Assembly (NCBI RefSeq): GCF_016746095.1
Contig: NZ_JAERTY010000008.1
Location: 186,001 to 250,000 of the forward strand
Direction: 5' to 3'
From: Sphingobacterium faecale
Lineage (GTDB): Bacteria > Bacteroidota > Bacteroidia > Sphingobacteriales > Sphingobacteriaceae
Length of the DNA: 64,000 nucleotides
Shown here: piece by piece, positions 1 to 9,753 of the stretch
Numbering within the stretch: the stretch's first letter is position 1
Layout of the letters: each line of letters starts with the position of its first letter
The notes under the pieces: generated by a model
Database searches by the model: none
Told to the model about the DNA's origin: nothing
The model's input: the letters and a program-made list of their open reading frames with translations, nothing else
Position numbers and translations under genes: made by a program

Positions 1-1713
1 CGCTTTGCATCCACTAAGGTGGGTACAGAGGGTGCTAGCAACTACGGTAGTAATAAGGACTTTAACGTCACGTGGAACCATACACAGCGTCAAGAGGCAA
101 ATCCAGGGACTTCTTTTTCGGCCTCGGTCAATTTTGGTACGTCTTCTTATTTCCAGAATACAGGTGCAAATAGTACTTATGATTATGATCAGCTGACCCG
201 AAATAATATGTCATCGTCGATAAGTTACGGAAAGGTCTTTGCAGATGGAAAAGTCAACTTTACGTCTAGTTTGAGTCACCGACAGGATATGGCTTCAGGT
301 AAGGTTGATTTGGAATTGCCTACCTTCGCCTTAAATGTTTCGACATTTAATCCGTTTGACTCAAAGGATCGCGTCGGTGAGCAGAAATGGTACCAACGGA
401 TTACCGTAGGGTATAGTTTGCAAGGGAGAAACTCGATTTCTACGGGCGACTCAGTGCTTTTCAAAAAGGAGGCCCTAAAGCAGTTTACGAACGGGTTCCA
501 GCATAATATACCGGTAAGCTTGAGCTTGAACGCATTCAAATATTTCCAGTTTAATACGTCGATGAACTATACGGAACGTTGGTATCTACAAACTATCCGA
601 AAGGGATTGGATAATGAAATAAACGGTTATATTGATGTTCGGGATACGGTGTCTGGCTTTAGAAGGGCGTATGACTATTCGTTTTCGAGTGGACTATCGA
701 CTAAAGTATATGGTATGATGCATCCCAAGATAGGGAAGATAGAGGCTGTCCGGCACGTGGTCACACCTTCTGTTAATTTTAACTATAGACCCGATTTCTC
801 TGATCCGAAATTCGGCTTCTATAAATCTTTTATAGATGAAAATGGTCGCTTGTCAGAATATTCGATCTTCGATGGAGCCATTTTTGGAGGACCTTCTTCT
901 GGGCGTTCGATGGGGATTGGTTTTTCAGTAGATAATAATATTGAGGCTAAAATTAGAACGGAGAATGATAGTACCGGAAAGGGTACTAAAAAAATCCCTA
1001 TTCTACAGGGGTTAACTTTTAGTGGGAACTATAATTTTGCTGCCGATTCGCTCAAACTTTCCACGATCAGTTTTTCGGGGAGGACTACGCTTTTTAAGGA
1101 AAAAATCAATTTGAACTTCAATGGTTCATTGGATCCCTATGAGCTCGATTATAGAGGACAACGTATCGATCGGTTCACCATCGAAAATGGTAAACTAGCC
1201 CGGTTAACGAATTTTGGGCTTTCCTTTGACTATAGTTTTAATCCTGATGCGTCAAAGAGTCGTAATGGAAATATTGACTCGATGCGTAACAGTATGCCGA
1301 ATATGACAAAAGAACAATCGGAAGCTCTGTCACGTATAAGTAGAGATCCTAATGCTTTTGTTGATTTTAATATCCCTTGGAATCTGGCTGGATCATTTAG
1401 TTTTCAGCATTTCAAGCGCTTTGATCAAGAGATAAGAAAAGAACGTAGTGACTATTCAGCGACACTCAGTCTACATGGTGATGTAAATGTAACTCCGAAA
1501 TGGAAGATACAGTTTAACTCGGGCTATGACTTTAAGCAGAAGGAGGTTTCTATGACACGTTTCTCCATCTATCGGGATCTGCACTGTTGGGATATGTCTG
1601 TGGGCTGGGTTCCGTTTGGACGTTATCAGAGTTATAATATTACGATCAGAGCAAAGGCTTCTGTCTTGCAGGATTTGAAGCTGACAAAGCGCAATAGCCA
1701 TTATACTTATTAA
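1..1713 (+). CDS. lptD: LptD-like LPS-assembly outer-membrane protein, C-terminal part (5' end outside window)
   Basis: The reading frame is open from base 1, so the start lies upstream of the window; 570 codons remain. The visible protein is a long run of amphipathic beta-strand-like segments typical of an outer-membrane barrel. It ends with a region containing HCWDMSVGWVPFGRYQSY and a final tail of the form AKASVLQDLKLTKR, a C-terminus I associate with Bacteroidota LptD/OstA-like proteins. LptD inserts lipopolysaccharide into the outer leaflet of the outer membrane. A GTG at 19 could be mistaken for a start, but the frame continues upstream of it. No periplasmic OstA domain is visible because of truncation, so the name rests on the barrel end only. 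The next gene follows after 45 bases on the same strand. Confidence 0.72.
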   Translation, partial: RFASTKVGTEGASNYGSNKDFNVTWNHTQRQEANPGTSFSASVNFGTSSYFQNTGANSTYDYDQLTRNNMSSSISYGKVFADGKVNFTSSLSHRQDMASGKVDLELPTFALNVSTFNPFDSKDRVGEQKWYQRITVGYSLQGRNSISTGDSVLFKKEALKQFTNGFQHNIPVSLSLNAFKYFQFNTSMNYTERWYLQTIRKGLDNEINGYIDVRDTVSGFRRAYDYSFSSGLSTKVYGMMHPKIGKIEAVRHVVTPSVNFNYRPDFSDPKFGFYKSFIDENGRLSEYSIFDGAIFGGPSSGRSMGIGFSVDNNIEAKIRTENDSTGKGTKKIPILQGLTFSGNYNFAADSLKLSTISFSGRTTLFKEKINLNFNGSLDPYELDYRGQRIDRFTIENGKLARLTNFGLSFDYSFNPDASKSRNGNIDSMRNSMPNMTKEQSEALSRISRDPNAFVDFNIPWNLAGSFSFQHFKRFDQEIRKERSDYSATLSLHGDVNVTPKWKIQFNSGYDFKQKEVSMTRFSIYRDLHCWDMSVGWVPFGRYQSYNITIRAKASVLQDLKLTKRNSHYTY

Positions 1714-1758
1714 AATAAAGCTATAGCGGTGATATAACTTTATTACTTTATTGTAACC

Positions 1759-3015
1759 ATGAAAGCTGAAATTATAACCATTGGTGATGAAATACTGCTT
1801 GGTCAAGTGGTCGATACCAATTCGGCCTGGCTCGGCCAACTTTTAGATTCCTTACATATCGCTGTTCATCAAATCTCTTCGATTTCGGATAGTAGGGAAG
1901 CTATATCGCATGCTTTGAACGAAGCTGCCAACCGCTCGGATCTTATCTTTGTGACGGGTGGACTTGGCCCGACAAAGGACGATGTAACCAAAGAAACTAT
2001 TGCTTCTTTTTTTCAGAGTAAATTGATCCGGGACGAACGTGTCCTGGAGCATGTCAAATCTATTTTTGAAAAGTACGGAAATGGGCGTGTCATGCCAGAC
2101 ATGAATTACGGACAGGCAGATGTGTTAGCCTGCTGTGAGGTCTTGTTCAATGACGTCGGTACCGCACCTGGAATGTGGGTCGAATATCAGGGGCGGTGTT
2201 TTGTGTTTTTACCCGGCGTTCCTTTTGAGATGAAGTTTCTCATGGAGAAAAGGGTTATTCCAAGACTGTCTGGGTACCGCGCTGAGATGGTGATATATCA
2301 CGCGCATGTTATTACTATGGGGATCGGTGAATCCTATTTAGCGGAGCTTATCGCTGATATAGAAGCTGAATTACCCAATCATATTCGCTTGGCTTATTTA
2401 CCTAAACTTGGTACCGTACGACTTCGTCTGTCTGCTGTTGGTAAAGACGAGTCTGTATTAAAGAAAGAGACAGATGGCTTTGCACGACGTATAGCTATCC
2501 GTACAGGGGAATACCTTGTTGCTGAAAAAGATGTCACGATCGAAGAGGCAATTGTTGAGCGGTTCACTGAAGATCATATCCGCCTGGCTATTGCAGAAAG
2601 CTGTACAGGCGGACTTTTGGCAGGTTCGATTACTGCAGTACCGGGGGCTAGTGGAATGTTTGATTGTGGCATAGTCGCTTATCATAATCGAATCAAGCAC
2701 GAAGTGCTGAGTGTAGAAGAAGCTGTGCTTATCGAATTTGGTGCTGTCAGTGAACAGACAGTCATTCAAATGGCGGAAGGGGTGAAATTATTAGGTGGAG
2801 CGACCTATGCTATTGCAACAAGTGGAATAGCTGGACCGACGGGGGGGACCGTAGATAAACCTGTTGGTACGGTTTGGATCGCTGTGAGTGGACCTTATGA
2901 AACTGTAAGCCAATTATTCCATTTTAGAAATGATAGACAAGTAAATATCGAACGTAGTATGGCACAGGCTTTGAATATGTTGTGGAAATTGTATAAGAAG
3001 GATAGTTCTAAATAG
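1759..3015 (+). CDS. cinA: CinA-like protein (molybdopterin-binding-fold domain plus nicotinamide-nucleotide amidase domain)
   Basis: A 418-residue protein with the two-domain layout of CinA. The N-terminal MoCF-like domain starts at residue 1 (AEIITIGDEILLGQVVDTN) and contains GGLGPTKDD at 67-75 and LPGVPFEMKF at 151-160. The C-terminal amidase domain begins near residue 262, with ESCTGG at 280-285 and TSGIAGPTGG at 354-363. In characterised CinA/PncC proteins the C-terminal domain deamidates nicotinamide mononucleotide, feeding NAD salvage, and the N-terminal domain can act as an ADP-ribose pyrophosphatase. Length is normal for full-length CinA. The ATG at 1759 begins right at the conserved N-terminus. 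The gene ends in TAG. No link to competence can be inferred here. Confidence 0.95.
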   Translation: MKAEIITIGDEILLGQVVDTNSAWLGQLLDSLHIAVHQISSISDSREAISHALNEAANRSDLIFVTGGLGPTKDDVTKETIASFFQSKLIRDERVLEHVKSIFEKYGNGRVMPDMNYGQADVLACCEVLFNDVGTAPGMWVEYQGRCFVFLPGVPFEMKFLMEKRVIPRLSGYRAEMVIYHAHVITMGIGESYLAELIADIEAELPNHIRLAYLPKLGTVRLRLSAVGKDESVLKKETDGFARRIAIRTGEYLVAEKDVTIEEAIVERFTEDHIRLAIAESCTGGLLAGSITAVPGASGMFDCGIVAYHNRIKHEVLSVEEAVLIEFGAVSEQTVIQMAEGVKLLGGATYAIATSGIAGPTGGTVDKPVGTVWIAVSGPYETVSQLFHFRNDRQVNIERSMAQALNMLWKLYKKDSSK

Positions 3016-3118
3016 CAGAATATAATTCTATATTATCAATTATTCTAAATATTATATCTTGTTTTTAGGGATTTCATTCGTAATTCTTTAACTTAGTGCG
3101 ATAAAATACAAAATAATT

Positions 3119-4447
3119 ATGGGAATATTCAGATTGGTACTTCCAAAAATGGGAGAGAGTGTTTCTGAGGCGACTTTAACTAAATGGGTGAAGGCTGTTG
3201 GTGATCGGATTGACGAGGATGATACAGTGGTCGAAGTAGCTACCGATAAGGTGGATTCAGAAGTTCCCTCGCCTGTCGAAGGTGTACTAAAAGAAATTCT
3301 ATTTAAAGAAGGGCAAGTTGCACAGGTCGGTGATGTGATCGCCTTATTAGAGGTGGAAGGGGCTAGTGATATAGAAGGATCCGCAACCCGCATATCTACT
3401 GATATAGTTGTAGAGGAGGAATCAAAAGATACACCGTCTATTCCTGGATTAGATGTGTTGGAGCAATCTAAGGTAGCTGCCGTAACCGAAGATTCATATT
3501 CTTCTGATGGACGCTTCTATTCTCCGCTGGTTCGAAGTATTGCTCAGCAAGAAAACATATCGTTAGAAGAACTGGCAGGCCTTAAGGGATCAGGATCTGA
3601 TGGTAGAGTAACGAAGCAGGATGTTTTGAATTATGTGAGCAAAAGATCTGCTATTCCATCTACTGCTATTCCTCCTGTTGTTAAAAGCGCAGATAAGCCA
3701 GTTTCTGCTGCTCCGGCGCAGGTGGTGAAAGTATCTAATGGAGATGAAGTTATAGAGATGGATCGGATGCGGCGTTTGATTGCTGATCATATGGTCAATA
3801 GCATACGTACATCACCACACGTATTTTCAGTGGTTGAAGCGGATGTTACGCATTTGGTAACTTGGAGAAATAAAGTAAAAGATAGTTTCAAGAAAAGAGA
3901 AGGAGAGAATATTACCTTCACGCCTTTGATTATCGAGGCTATAACAAAGGCTTTGAAAGATTTTCCTATGATCAATGTATCGGTTGATGGGCATAATATT
4001 ATTAAAAGGAAACATATTAATATCGGAATGGCCGCCGCGTTGCCTTCGGGTAATCTGATTGTTCCTGTGATTAAAGATGCCGATCAATTAAGTTTGGTTG
4101 GATTGAGTAAGGCTGTCAATGATCTGGCTAGTCGTGCGCGCGGCAATCAATTGAAGCCTGACGATACTCAAGGTGGTACGTTTACGTTTACCAATATTGG
4201 AGCTTTCGGTAATATTTTTGGTATGCCGATTATTAATCAGCCTCAAGCGGCAATATTGGCCGTAGGAACTATCACTAAGAAGCCTGCTGTTTTAGAGACA
4301 GTTGATGGAGATGTGATCGCTATCCGTCATATGATGTATCTAACGATGTCGTATGATCATCGGGTTATTGATGGGGCGCTAGGTGGCACATTTCTAAAAA
4401 GGGTAGGTGATTACCTGGAAAATTGGGATAAAGATCGGGAGATATAA
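3119..4447 (+). CDS. 2-oxoacid dehydrogenase complex E2 (dihydrolipoamide acyltransferase)
   Basis: A 442-residue E2 with the standard order of domains. A single lipoyl domain covers about residues 3-80, with the lipoylated lysine expected at K44 (EVATDKVDS). A peripheral E3/E1-binding domain lies at about 133-172 (SPLVRSIAQQ...GRVTKQDVL). The catalytic acyltransferase domain ends with SYDHRVIDG, whose catalytic histidine is H414. Proline/alanine-rich linkers separate the domains. No E1 or E3 genes adjoin it, so whether the substrate is pyruvate, 2-oxoglutarate or a branched-chain oxoacid cannot be decided from context; a single lipoyl domain is compatible with the latter two. A perfect terminator hairpin follows directly. 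Confidence 0.93.
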   Translation: MGIFRLVLPKMGESVSEATLTKWVKAVGDRIDEDDTVVEVATDKVDSEVPSPVEGVLKEILFKEGQVAQVGDVIALLEVEGASDIEGSATRISTDIVVEEESKDTPSIPGLDVLEQSKVAAVTEDSYSSDGRFYSPLVRSIAQQENISLEELAGLKGSGSDGRVTKQDVLNYVSKRSAIPSTAIPPVVKSADKPVSAAPAQVVKVSNGDEVIEMDRMRRLIADHMVNSIRTSPHVFSVVEADVTHLVTWRNKVKDSFKKREGENITFTPLIIEAITKALKDFPMINVSVDGHNIIKRKHINIGMAAALPSGNLIVPVIKDADQLSLVGLSKAVNDLASRARGNQLKPDDTQGGTFTFTNIGAFGNIFGMPIINQPQAAILAVGTITKKPAVLETVDGDVIAIRHMMYLTMSYDHRVIDGALGGTFLKRVGDYLENWDKDREI

Positions 4448-4449
4448 AT

Positions 4450-4495
4450 TATACAAGAAAAAGCCTATGCGTGAGCATAGGCTTTTTCTTGTATA
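4450..4495 (+). terminator. Strong intrinsic terminator after the E2 gene
   Basis: A perfect inverted repeat with arms of about 21 bases (4450-4470 and 4475-4495) around a GTGA loop starts three bases after the E2 stop codon. The arms contain GCCTATGC/GCATAGGC, and the descending arm carries a CTTTTTCTT tract. A-rich and T-rich arms mean it could stop transcription from either direction. Confidence 0.85.
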
Positions 4496-4543
4496 GGCCT
4501 TGAATAATTGGTATATTTCGGTTGTTAAATATATATCCATCCT

Positions 4544-6022
4544 ATGGAAACAATAAAGCCATTTGTTGATTTTGCTTTAAGTTGGTATTGGGTTCCTCTG
4601 TTGATCCTTTATGTGGGAGTTATCAGTGCCATTTTAATTGAGAACCGAAATCCAACTAAAACAATTGCTTGGATTTTAGTGATTATATTTATTCCTTTTT
4701 TAGGTTTGATCTTATATTATTTTTTTGGACAGAAGTTTGTTAAAGTCCAAAAAATGAAGAAAATAAATAAGCAGCAATCGCAACGCTTAGAAAAGCAATG
4801 GGAATTATTAGATCCTGTGATGGAGTCATTTATTCGGAATATTCATGATGAAATCGGGGATCTGTCTAAGGTGTTCCGGTTGATGAAACGGGAGAGGTTG
4901 TCTTCGCCAACGTTGGATAATGATGTGCGATTACTGGTCAACGGGGAGGAAAAGTTTTCTGCGCTGAAAGAGGATTTAAAAAAGGCTAAGCATTCTATTC
5001 ACATGGAATACTATATTTTTCAACCGGATCACGTAGGCTTGGAAATTTTAAAGATCTTGGAGGAAAAAGCGATGGAAGGTATTGTTGTTCGGTTGATCGT
5101 TGATAGCTTTGGCTCGCCTGATCTGGTGAAATATATGCGTCGCTCAAAGGGTTCACGAATAGATTTTCACCCCTTTCTTCCCGTGACATTTACTTCTTTG
5201 GCTAACTCTAATTATCGAAATCACCGTAAGATTGTAGTGATTGATGGCATGATTGGGTATATCGGTGGTATCAATATATCGGATAGATATAGTAATACCT
5301 CAGCAAATAGAAAAGCTGCTTATTGGCGGGATATTTCTTTACGTATTGAGGGATTAGCAATTAATATGCTACAGATAAATTTTTGGAGTTCTTGGAATCA
5401 GACGGACGGTGACCCCTTTTTATTGGAAGATGGTTATCTACATATGATAAGAGTAAGTAAAGATACGATTGGTGATGCCGGTGTTGGGTTTGTCTCCAGT
5501 GATCCGGCTTCTGTAGGGCCGTATAATATGGAGGCTATGTTGATTGCTATTGGAGAAGCTAACCAACATATACGATTATGTACACCGTACTACATTCCTA
5601 GTGAAGAGTTGGAACGGGCATTGATTGTAGCTGCAGCTTCTGGGGTAAAGGTCGAACTGATGATACCTGCGACTTCGGACTCTTATTTTGTACAACACGC
5701 ATCATTTTCTTTTCTGAAGCCTCTGCTCGAGCGTGGTGTGGATGTCTTACTGTATAAAAAGGGATTTTTACATGCTAAAACAATGACAGTAGACGGCAAA
5801 ATGACATTTGTTGGCACGGTCAACCTGGACATTAGAAGTTTTTATATTAATTATGAAATAGCAGCAGTTGTTTCTGATACCTCTTTGTGTGTACAAGCGG
5901 AAAAGTTGTTTGACTCGGATAAGTTGGATTGTGATGTATTGACTCTTGAGGATTGGCTGAACCGGCCACGTTGGAAGCGAGGGGTGGATTCAGTATGCCG
6001 GCTTATGGCTCCCTTATTATAG
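4544..6022 (+). CDS. cls: Cardiolipin synthase (phospholipase D family)
   Basis: A 492-residue protein with the bacterial Cls layout. Two N-terminal membrane segments lie at about residues 15-32 and 41-61, followed by a basic, helical linker. Two phospholipase-D catalytic motifs follow: HRKIVVID (H227, K229, D234) and HAKTMTVD (H410, K412, D417), each trailed by the usual GG/GxxN loop (GGINISDRY and GTVNLDIRS). The enzyme condenses phosphatidylglycerol (or a related donor) into cardiolipin at the inner membrane. Length is normal for the family. The gene stands alone, isolated from E2 by a strong terminator, and is probably transcribed from its own promoter in 4496-4543. Confidence 0.95.
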   Translation: METIKPFVDFALSWYWVPLLILYVGVISAILIENRNPTKTIAWILVIIFIPFLGLILYYFFGQKFVKVQKMKKINKQQSQRLEKQWELLDPVMESFIRNIHDEIGDLSKVFRLMKRERLSSPTLDNDVRLLVNGEEKFSALKEDLKKAKHSIHMEYYIFQPDHVGLEILKILEEKAMEGIVVRLIVDSFGSPDLVKYMRRSKGSRIDFHPFLPVTFTSLANSNYRNHRKIVVIDGMIGYIGGINISDRYSNTSANRKAAYWRDISLRIEGLAINMLQINFWSSWNQTDGDPFLLEDGYLHMIRVSKDTIGDAGVGFVSSDPASVGPYNMEAMLIAIGEANQHIRLCTPYYIPSEELERALIVAAASGVKVELMIPATSDSYFVQHASFSFLKPLLERGVDVLLYKKGFLHAKTMTVDGKMTFVGTVNLDIRSFYINYEIAAVVSDTSLCVQAEKLFDSDKLDCDVLTLEDWLNRPRWKRGVDSVCRLMAPLL

Positions 6023-6118
6023 ATATATCTGAAAATGTGTTAAATTGTCTCGTTATTTAGAGGTTTTTCGACGGATAAATGCAAAAATATCTATCTTTAG
6101 CTAAACATGCTTTGATGG

Positions 6119-6134
6119 AACCGGAGTGCCGGTT
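6119..6134 (+). other. Short GC hairpin just upstream of the 6150 gene
   Basis: The sequence forms a 6-bp stem (AACCGG/CCGGTT) with an AGTG loop, ending 15 bases before the ATG at 6150. It is not followed by a T tract, so it is not an obvious terminator. A role in the 5' leader is possible but not shown. Confidence 0.3.
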
Positions 6135-6149
6135 TAAGATAATTATTAC

Positions 6150-8858
6150 ATGAAAAAGATATATTCTATTTATTCCGTATTCTTATTGCTTTTATTTGTT
6201 CAGATATTGCAGGCGCAGGAAGTGCCTAAAATCCCTATCAATACGGTTGTCGATCGTGTGCAGAAGTATTTTGGGGTATACCCTTTGGAAAAAGTTCACG
6301 TTCATTTCGATAAGCCTTATTACGCCGTGGGGGATACCCTATGGTTTAAAACTTATCTTTATCACAACCCTGTAGCCTATGATCCTAGCAAGATTACTTA
6401 TGTGGATATTATAAATGGCCGGGACTCTCTGATCCAGACTTTACGTATTCCTTTAAAGAATAATTCGGGGTCGGGATATTTTGTTTTGGACCCTCAGGTG
6501 GTCAAACAGGATAACTATCGTTTTAGGGCGTATACAAAATGGATGATGAACTTTGATGTGGGATATTTCTATAATAAGGTCATCACAGTGGGAGATGCTA
6601 TTAATAAAAAGCTTGCTTCTGAGATCAGCTATCAGCCGGAAGGTAATAAAACGAAAGCAACAATTCAGTTTAGGGATTCCAAGGGAGCTTTGTTGAGCAA
6701 GAAGAAAGTGACTTGGGAAGCGATAGATGGCTGGGATCCTTTTGACAAAGGTAAATCGGAAACGGATGATATGGGAAGAGTAACCCTTTCTTTTTCTTCT
6801 AAAGACAAGGAGATGCTGAAGAAAGGACGCCTGATCGTAAAAGTTGATGGGGAGTCTTCATTAGTCGGTGATTTCCCACTGAGGAATGCCTTGGCAGAAA
6901 TGCTGGATGTGCAGTTTTTTCCAGAAGGAGGAGATTTGTTGGCTGGGGTCGCCAAGAACGTAGCTTTTAAGGCTGTTGATACGGATGGAAAGGGAGTGAA
7001 AGTGAAGGGGAAAATTATCGATAGCAAGAAGAAAATGGTGGTTGAATTTGCTGACCTAGGTCTAGGTATGGGACAATTTAACTTGCTGCCGCTAGCAGGA
7101 GAAAGTTATAAGGCTGTTGTTTCTGCCGATGGTCGAGGCGAGAAAACTTTTGATTTGCCGGCGGTACAGGCTGAAGGTATAAATGTGGTGGTCACTAAAG
7201 TGGAGGAAGATGCTATACAGGTGGGTTTGGTAACTAGCGACAGTTATTTTCCAAAAGTCGAAAATCAACCTTTTTATATCTTTGGACAAATGAACGGACA
7301 ACTTATTTATGGTGCTCAAGCGACGATGAAAAATGCGAGCCTGGCATTGTCTGTACCTGCGAAGGAATTGCCAAACGGTATTATTCAGTTTACGCTGATG
7401 AGCCCACAAGGGAAGGCTTTGAGTGAACGACTGGTGTTTTATAGCTTTGCTGAAGACCTGAACATTCAGGTAAAAACGGATAAAGCTGATTATGCCAAGA
7501 AAGAAAAGGTGAAGCTAGATATAAACAACATGACGTCGGAGAAACTGGTGAGCTCTTTATCGATTGCTGTAATCGATGAAACAAAAGTTCCTTATGATGA
7601 TCACCAGGAAAATGGAATATGGAGTAGTCTTTTGTTGACATCGGATTTAATGGGGTACATTGAGAAACCTGGTTATTATTTTGATAAAGAAGTGACGAAT
7701 AGGAAGGAAGCGCTTGATGCATTATTGATGACTCAGGGATTCCGTCGTTTTAGTTACGATGACTTGGTGGCCGAAAAGTACCCGCAGGTTAATTTTATGC
7801 CTGAACAAGGGATAACCATAGCAGGGACATTACGTCTGAATACAGGTAAGCCTTATCCGAACGGTGGGCTGTTGTTGTCAATACCTGCACGTGCATTACG
7901 CAAAGATGCCTATACCGATAAAGATGGACGTTTTGTTTTCCCGGATTTAAATTTTCCGGATTCGGTTAAGGTAACGGTAAATGCCCGTAGTAATGATAAT
8001 TACAGGAATCTGGTTATCAATTTGGATCAGTCGTACTATCCCGATGTGGATAATAATAATCCGTACAAAGCTAATGATATACTCAATATTGATAAGCAGA
8101 TGGAGGAATATCTCGCTAACAGTAAGAATGAATTCAGAACATCTAATCTCATCGACGAGGTTACAGTGACGGCTTCGCGTAAGGAAGTACGTACGAGTAA
8201 GGAGTTTTCGGCATTATCTGGACTTTCTATGGCGGATCATCGGGTTGAGGGAGACCGTCTGAGTGGTTGCAATGTGTTGACTATGTGTTTGAATACATTG
8301 TTAACAGGAGTAACTTATGATAGTCAGACTTTGAAGTACTATCTGACCCGTAGTTATAATCAAGGTAGCCGGATTCCTGTACAGTTTTTCTTGAACGGAA
8401 TGCCTATTGATGAGAATACGCTTAACTCTATTGTCCCAGCGGAGATCGAGGCCATTGAGATTTTTAATAGAGACGATCTAGGAACGGTCAGCCGTTTGTA
8501 TCAGAATGACGGGGTTGTATCTATTATAACCAAGAAAGAAAAACCAAAAGGGCCGCGTATGACATTAGCACAGATCGAAGCTTTGCTTCCAAAATCGAAT
8601 GTTGTGGATCTGTATCCTTTGGGATATATTAAGGAACGTAAGTTCTACACACCAAAGTACGATACAGATCAGAGTAGGTCGACAAATGATTATAGAACTA
8701 CGGTATATTGGAATCCGGATGTGGTGGTGGACGAGACAGGGACGGTAAGTCTGGATTATTTCAACGCTGATGGTAATGGTAGATATAAGGTTGTCGTAGA
8801 AGGCATAGATAATGCTGGGCGTATCGGAAGGACTGTATATTATTATAATGTGAAATAA
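6150..8858 (+). CDS. Large secreted protein with carboxypeptidase-regulatory-like and TonB-plug-like domains, no barrel
   Basis: A 902-residue protein with a Sec signal peptide (about residues 1-22, ending LQAQE). An N-terminal beta-rich region resembles macroglobulin MG2-type folds (KVHVHFDKPYYAVGDTLWFKTYLY at about 48-71). Several Ig/macroglobulin-like segments follow, then a carboxypeptidase-regulatory-like domain near 550-610 (GKPYPNGGLLLSI...DKDGRFVFPDL). Close to the C-terminus a TonB-dependent-receptor plug-like segment (FLNGMPIDENTLNSIVPAEIEAIEIF...GVVSIITKK) is present. There is no 22-strand barrel after the plug, so it is not a receptor itself. Such barrel-less plug proteins are common in Bacteroidota and their role is not established. 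It is followed by a hairpin and a convergent gene. Confidence 0.8.
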   Translation: MKKIYSIYSVFLLLLFVQILQAQEVPKIPINTVVDRVQKYFGVYPLEKVHVHFDKPYYAVGDTLWFKTYLYHNPVAYDPSKITYVDIINGRDSLIQTLRIPLKNNSGSGYFVLDPQVVKQDNYRFRAYTKWMMNFDVGYFYNKVITVGDAINKKLASEISYQPEGNKTKATIQFRDSKGALLSKKKVTWEAIDGWDPFDKGKSETDDMGRVTLSFSSKDKEMLKKGRLIVKVDGESSLVGDFPLRNALAEMLDVQFFPEGGDLLAGVAKNVAFKAVDTDGKGVKVKGKIIDSKKKMVVEFADLGLGMGQFNLLPLAGESYKAVVSADGRGEKTFDLPAVQAEGINVVVTKVEEDAIQVGLVTSDSYFPKVENQPFYIFGQMNGQLIYGAQATMKNASLALSVPAKELPNGIIQFTLMSPQGKALSERLVFYSFAEDLNIQVKTDKADYAKKEKVKLDINNMTSEKLVSSLSIAVIDETKVPYDDHQENGIWSSLLLTSDLMGYIEKPGYYFDKEVTNRKEALDALLMTQGFRRFSYDDLVAEKYPQVNFMPEQGITIAGTLRLNTGKPYPNGGLLLSIPARALRKDAYTDKDGRFVFPDLNFPDSVKVTVNARSNDNYRNLVINLDQSYYPDVDNNNPYKANDILNIDKQMEEYLANSKNEFRTSNLIDEVTVTASRKEVRTSKEFSALSGLSMADHRVEGDRLSGCNVLTMCLNTLLTGVTYDSQTLKYYLTRSYNQGSRIPVQFFLNGMPIDENTLNSIVPAEIEAIEIFNRDDLGTVSRLYQNDGVVSIITKKEKPKGPRMTLAQIEALLPKSNVVDLYPLGYIKERKFYTPKYDTDQSRSTNDYRTTVYWNPDVVVDETGTVSLDYFNADGNGRYKVVVEGIDNAGRIGRTVYYYNVK

Positions 8859-8864
8859 GTAAAC

Positions 8865-8893
8865 AAGGTGTCTGAAAAGGCACTTTTTTTTTC
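8865..8893 (+). terminator. Probable terminator after the 6150 gene
   Basis: An 8-bp stem with two G-U pairs (around AAGGTGTC/GGCACTTT, loop TGAAAA) is followed by a run of T. It sits between the convergent genes ending at 8858 (+) and 8893 (-). Confidence 0.6.
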
Positions 8894-9753
8894 TAAGCCC
8901 CCCGGAACTTAGCCATAATCTTCTGATCAAAGAGGTTGAGAAAGACGCCTATCAATATTATGGTAATAGCAATAATACTCATGGTGTTGAAGCTTTCATC
9001 AAATAAAAAAAAGCCAAAACCTAGCGCATAAATGACACCTAGGTAATTAAGGCTAGCCACCTTGGCAAGATTGGCTGTTTGGTAAGATAGTGTCATGTAA
9101 TATTGTGCTAACTGGGTGAATATACCGATCAGTAGCAGGTAAAACCAGTCTATACCGACGGGGGGAACCCAATCGTAAAGGGAGTAAATTGCCGCTACAG
9201 GTATTGTCAGCAGTGGAAAGTAAAAAATAATGACAAGTGGATGCTCCTCATTTTTAGCTCTGGCAATCATGTTGTAAGCTAGCCCTGCAAAGAAGGCTGC
9301 GCCTAGACCGATGATAAGATCTAAGGTGCTTATCCGAAAGTCAAAGCCCTTTAGCAGTATGACGCCGGTGATGGAGATTGCGAAATATAAAAACTGTACG
9401 GCCCTCACTTTTTGTTTGACAATGAATATTCCTAGTATAGCTGTGAAAAATGGAGAAAGGTAATTGATGGTGACAGCTGACGCTAGTGGAATATGCTGTA
9501 ACGTATAAAATGAACCAATTAAGCCGAGACAGCCTGCTATGCCTCGTAGTGTTAGTGTTCCTATCTTGTTTCCTAAGGGGGGAATATTGTTTTTTCGTAG
9601 TAGGTAGTACGTTACCACAAGGCTGAATACGGACCGGAACAAGACGACTTCTAGCGTAGGGAGATGAGAGACATACTTGACACATACGTTCATAATAGCG
9701 AAGAAGCACCCCGCTAGAAGCATGTATTGAATACTTTTATCCTGTACCTTCAA
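8893..9753 (-). CDS. EamA/DMT-family permease
   Basis: A 286-residue, very hydrophobic protein with about ten membrane segments arranged as two EamA repeats. The first starts with LLAGCFFAIMNVCVKYVS and the second near residue 148. The DMT superfamily exports metabolites or amino acids across the inner membrane; the substrate here is unknown. The start is uncertain. The frame given begins with TTG at 9753, immediately after the stop of the upstream gene, and keeps the usual short polar N-terminus (KVQDKSIQY). An ATG at 9723 would remove ten residues and begin inside the first membrane helix. Abutting the BrkB-like gene suggests co-transcription with it and the acyl-CoA synthetase. Confidence 0.88.
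   Translation of the reverse strand: MKVQDKSIQYMLLAGCFFAIMNVCVKYVSHLPTLEVVLFRSVFSLVVTYYLLRKNNIPPLGNKIGTLTLRGIAGCLGLIGSFYTLQHIPLASAVTINYLSPFFTAILGIFIVKQKVRAVQFLYFAISITGVILLKGFDFRISTLDLIIGLGAAFFAGLAYNMIARAKNEEHPLVIIFYFPLLTIPVAAIYSLYDWVPPVGIDWFYLLLIGIFTQLAQYYMTLSYQTANLAKVASLNYLGVIYALGFGFFLFDESFNTMSIIAITIILIGVFLNLFDQKIMAKFRGA

Noticed and set aside
1471..1839. 122-codon minus-strand frame across the lptD-cinA junction
   Set aside because: It is antisense to two well-supported genes and shows no protein features.
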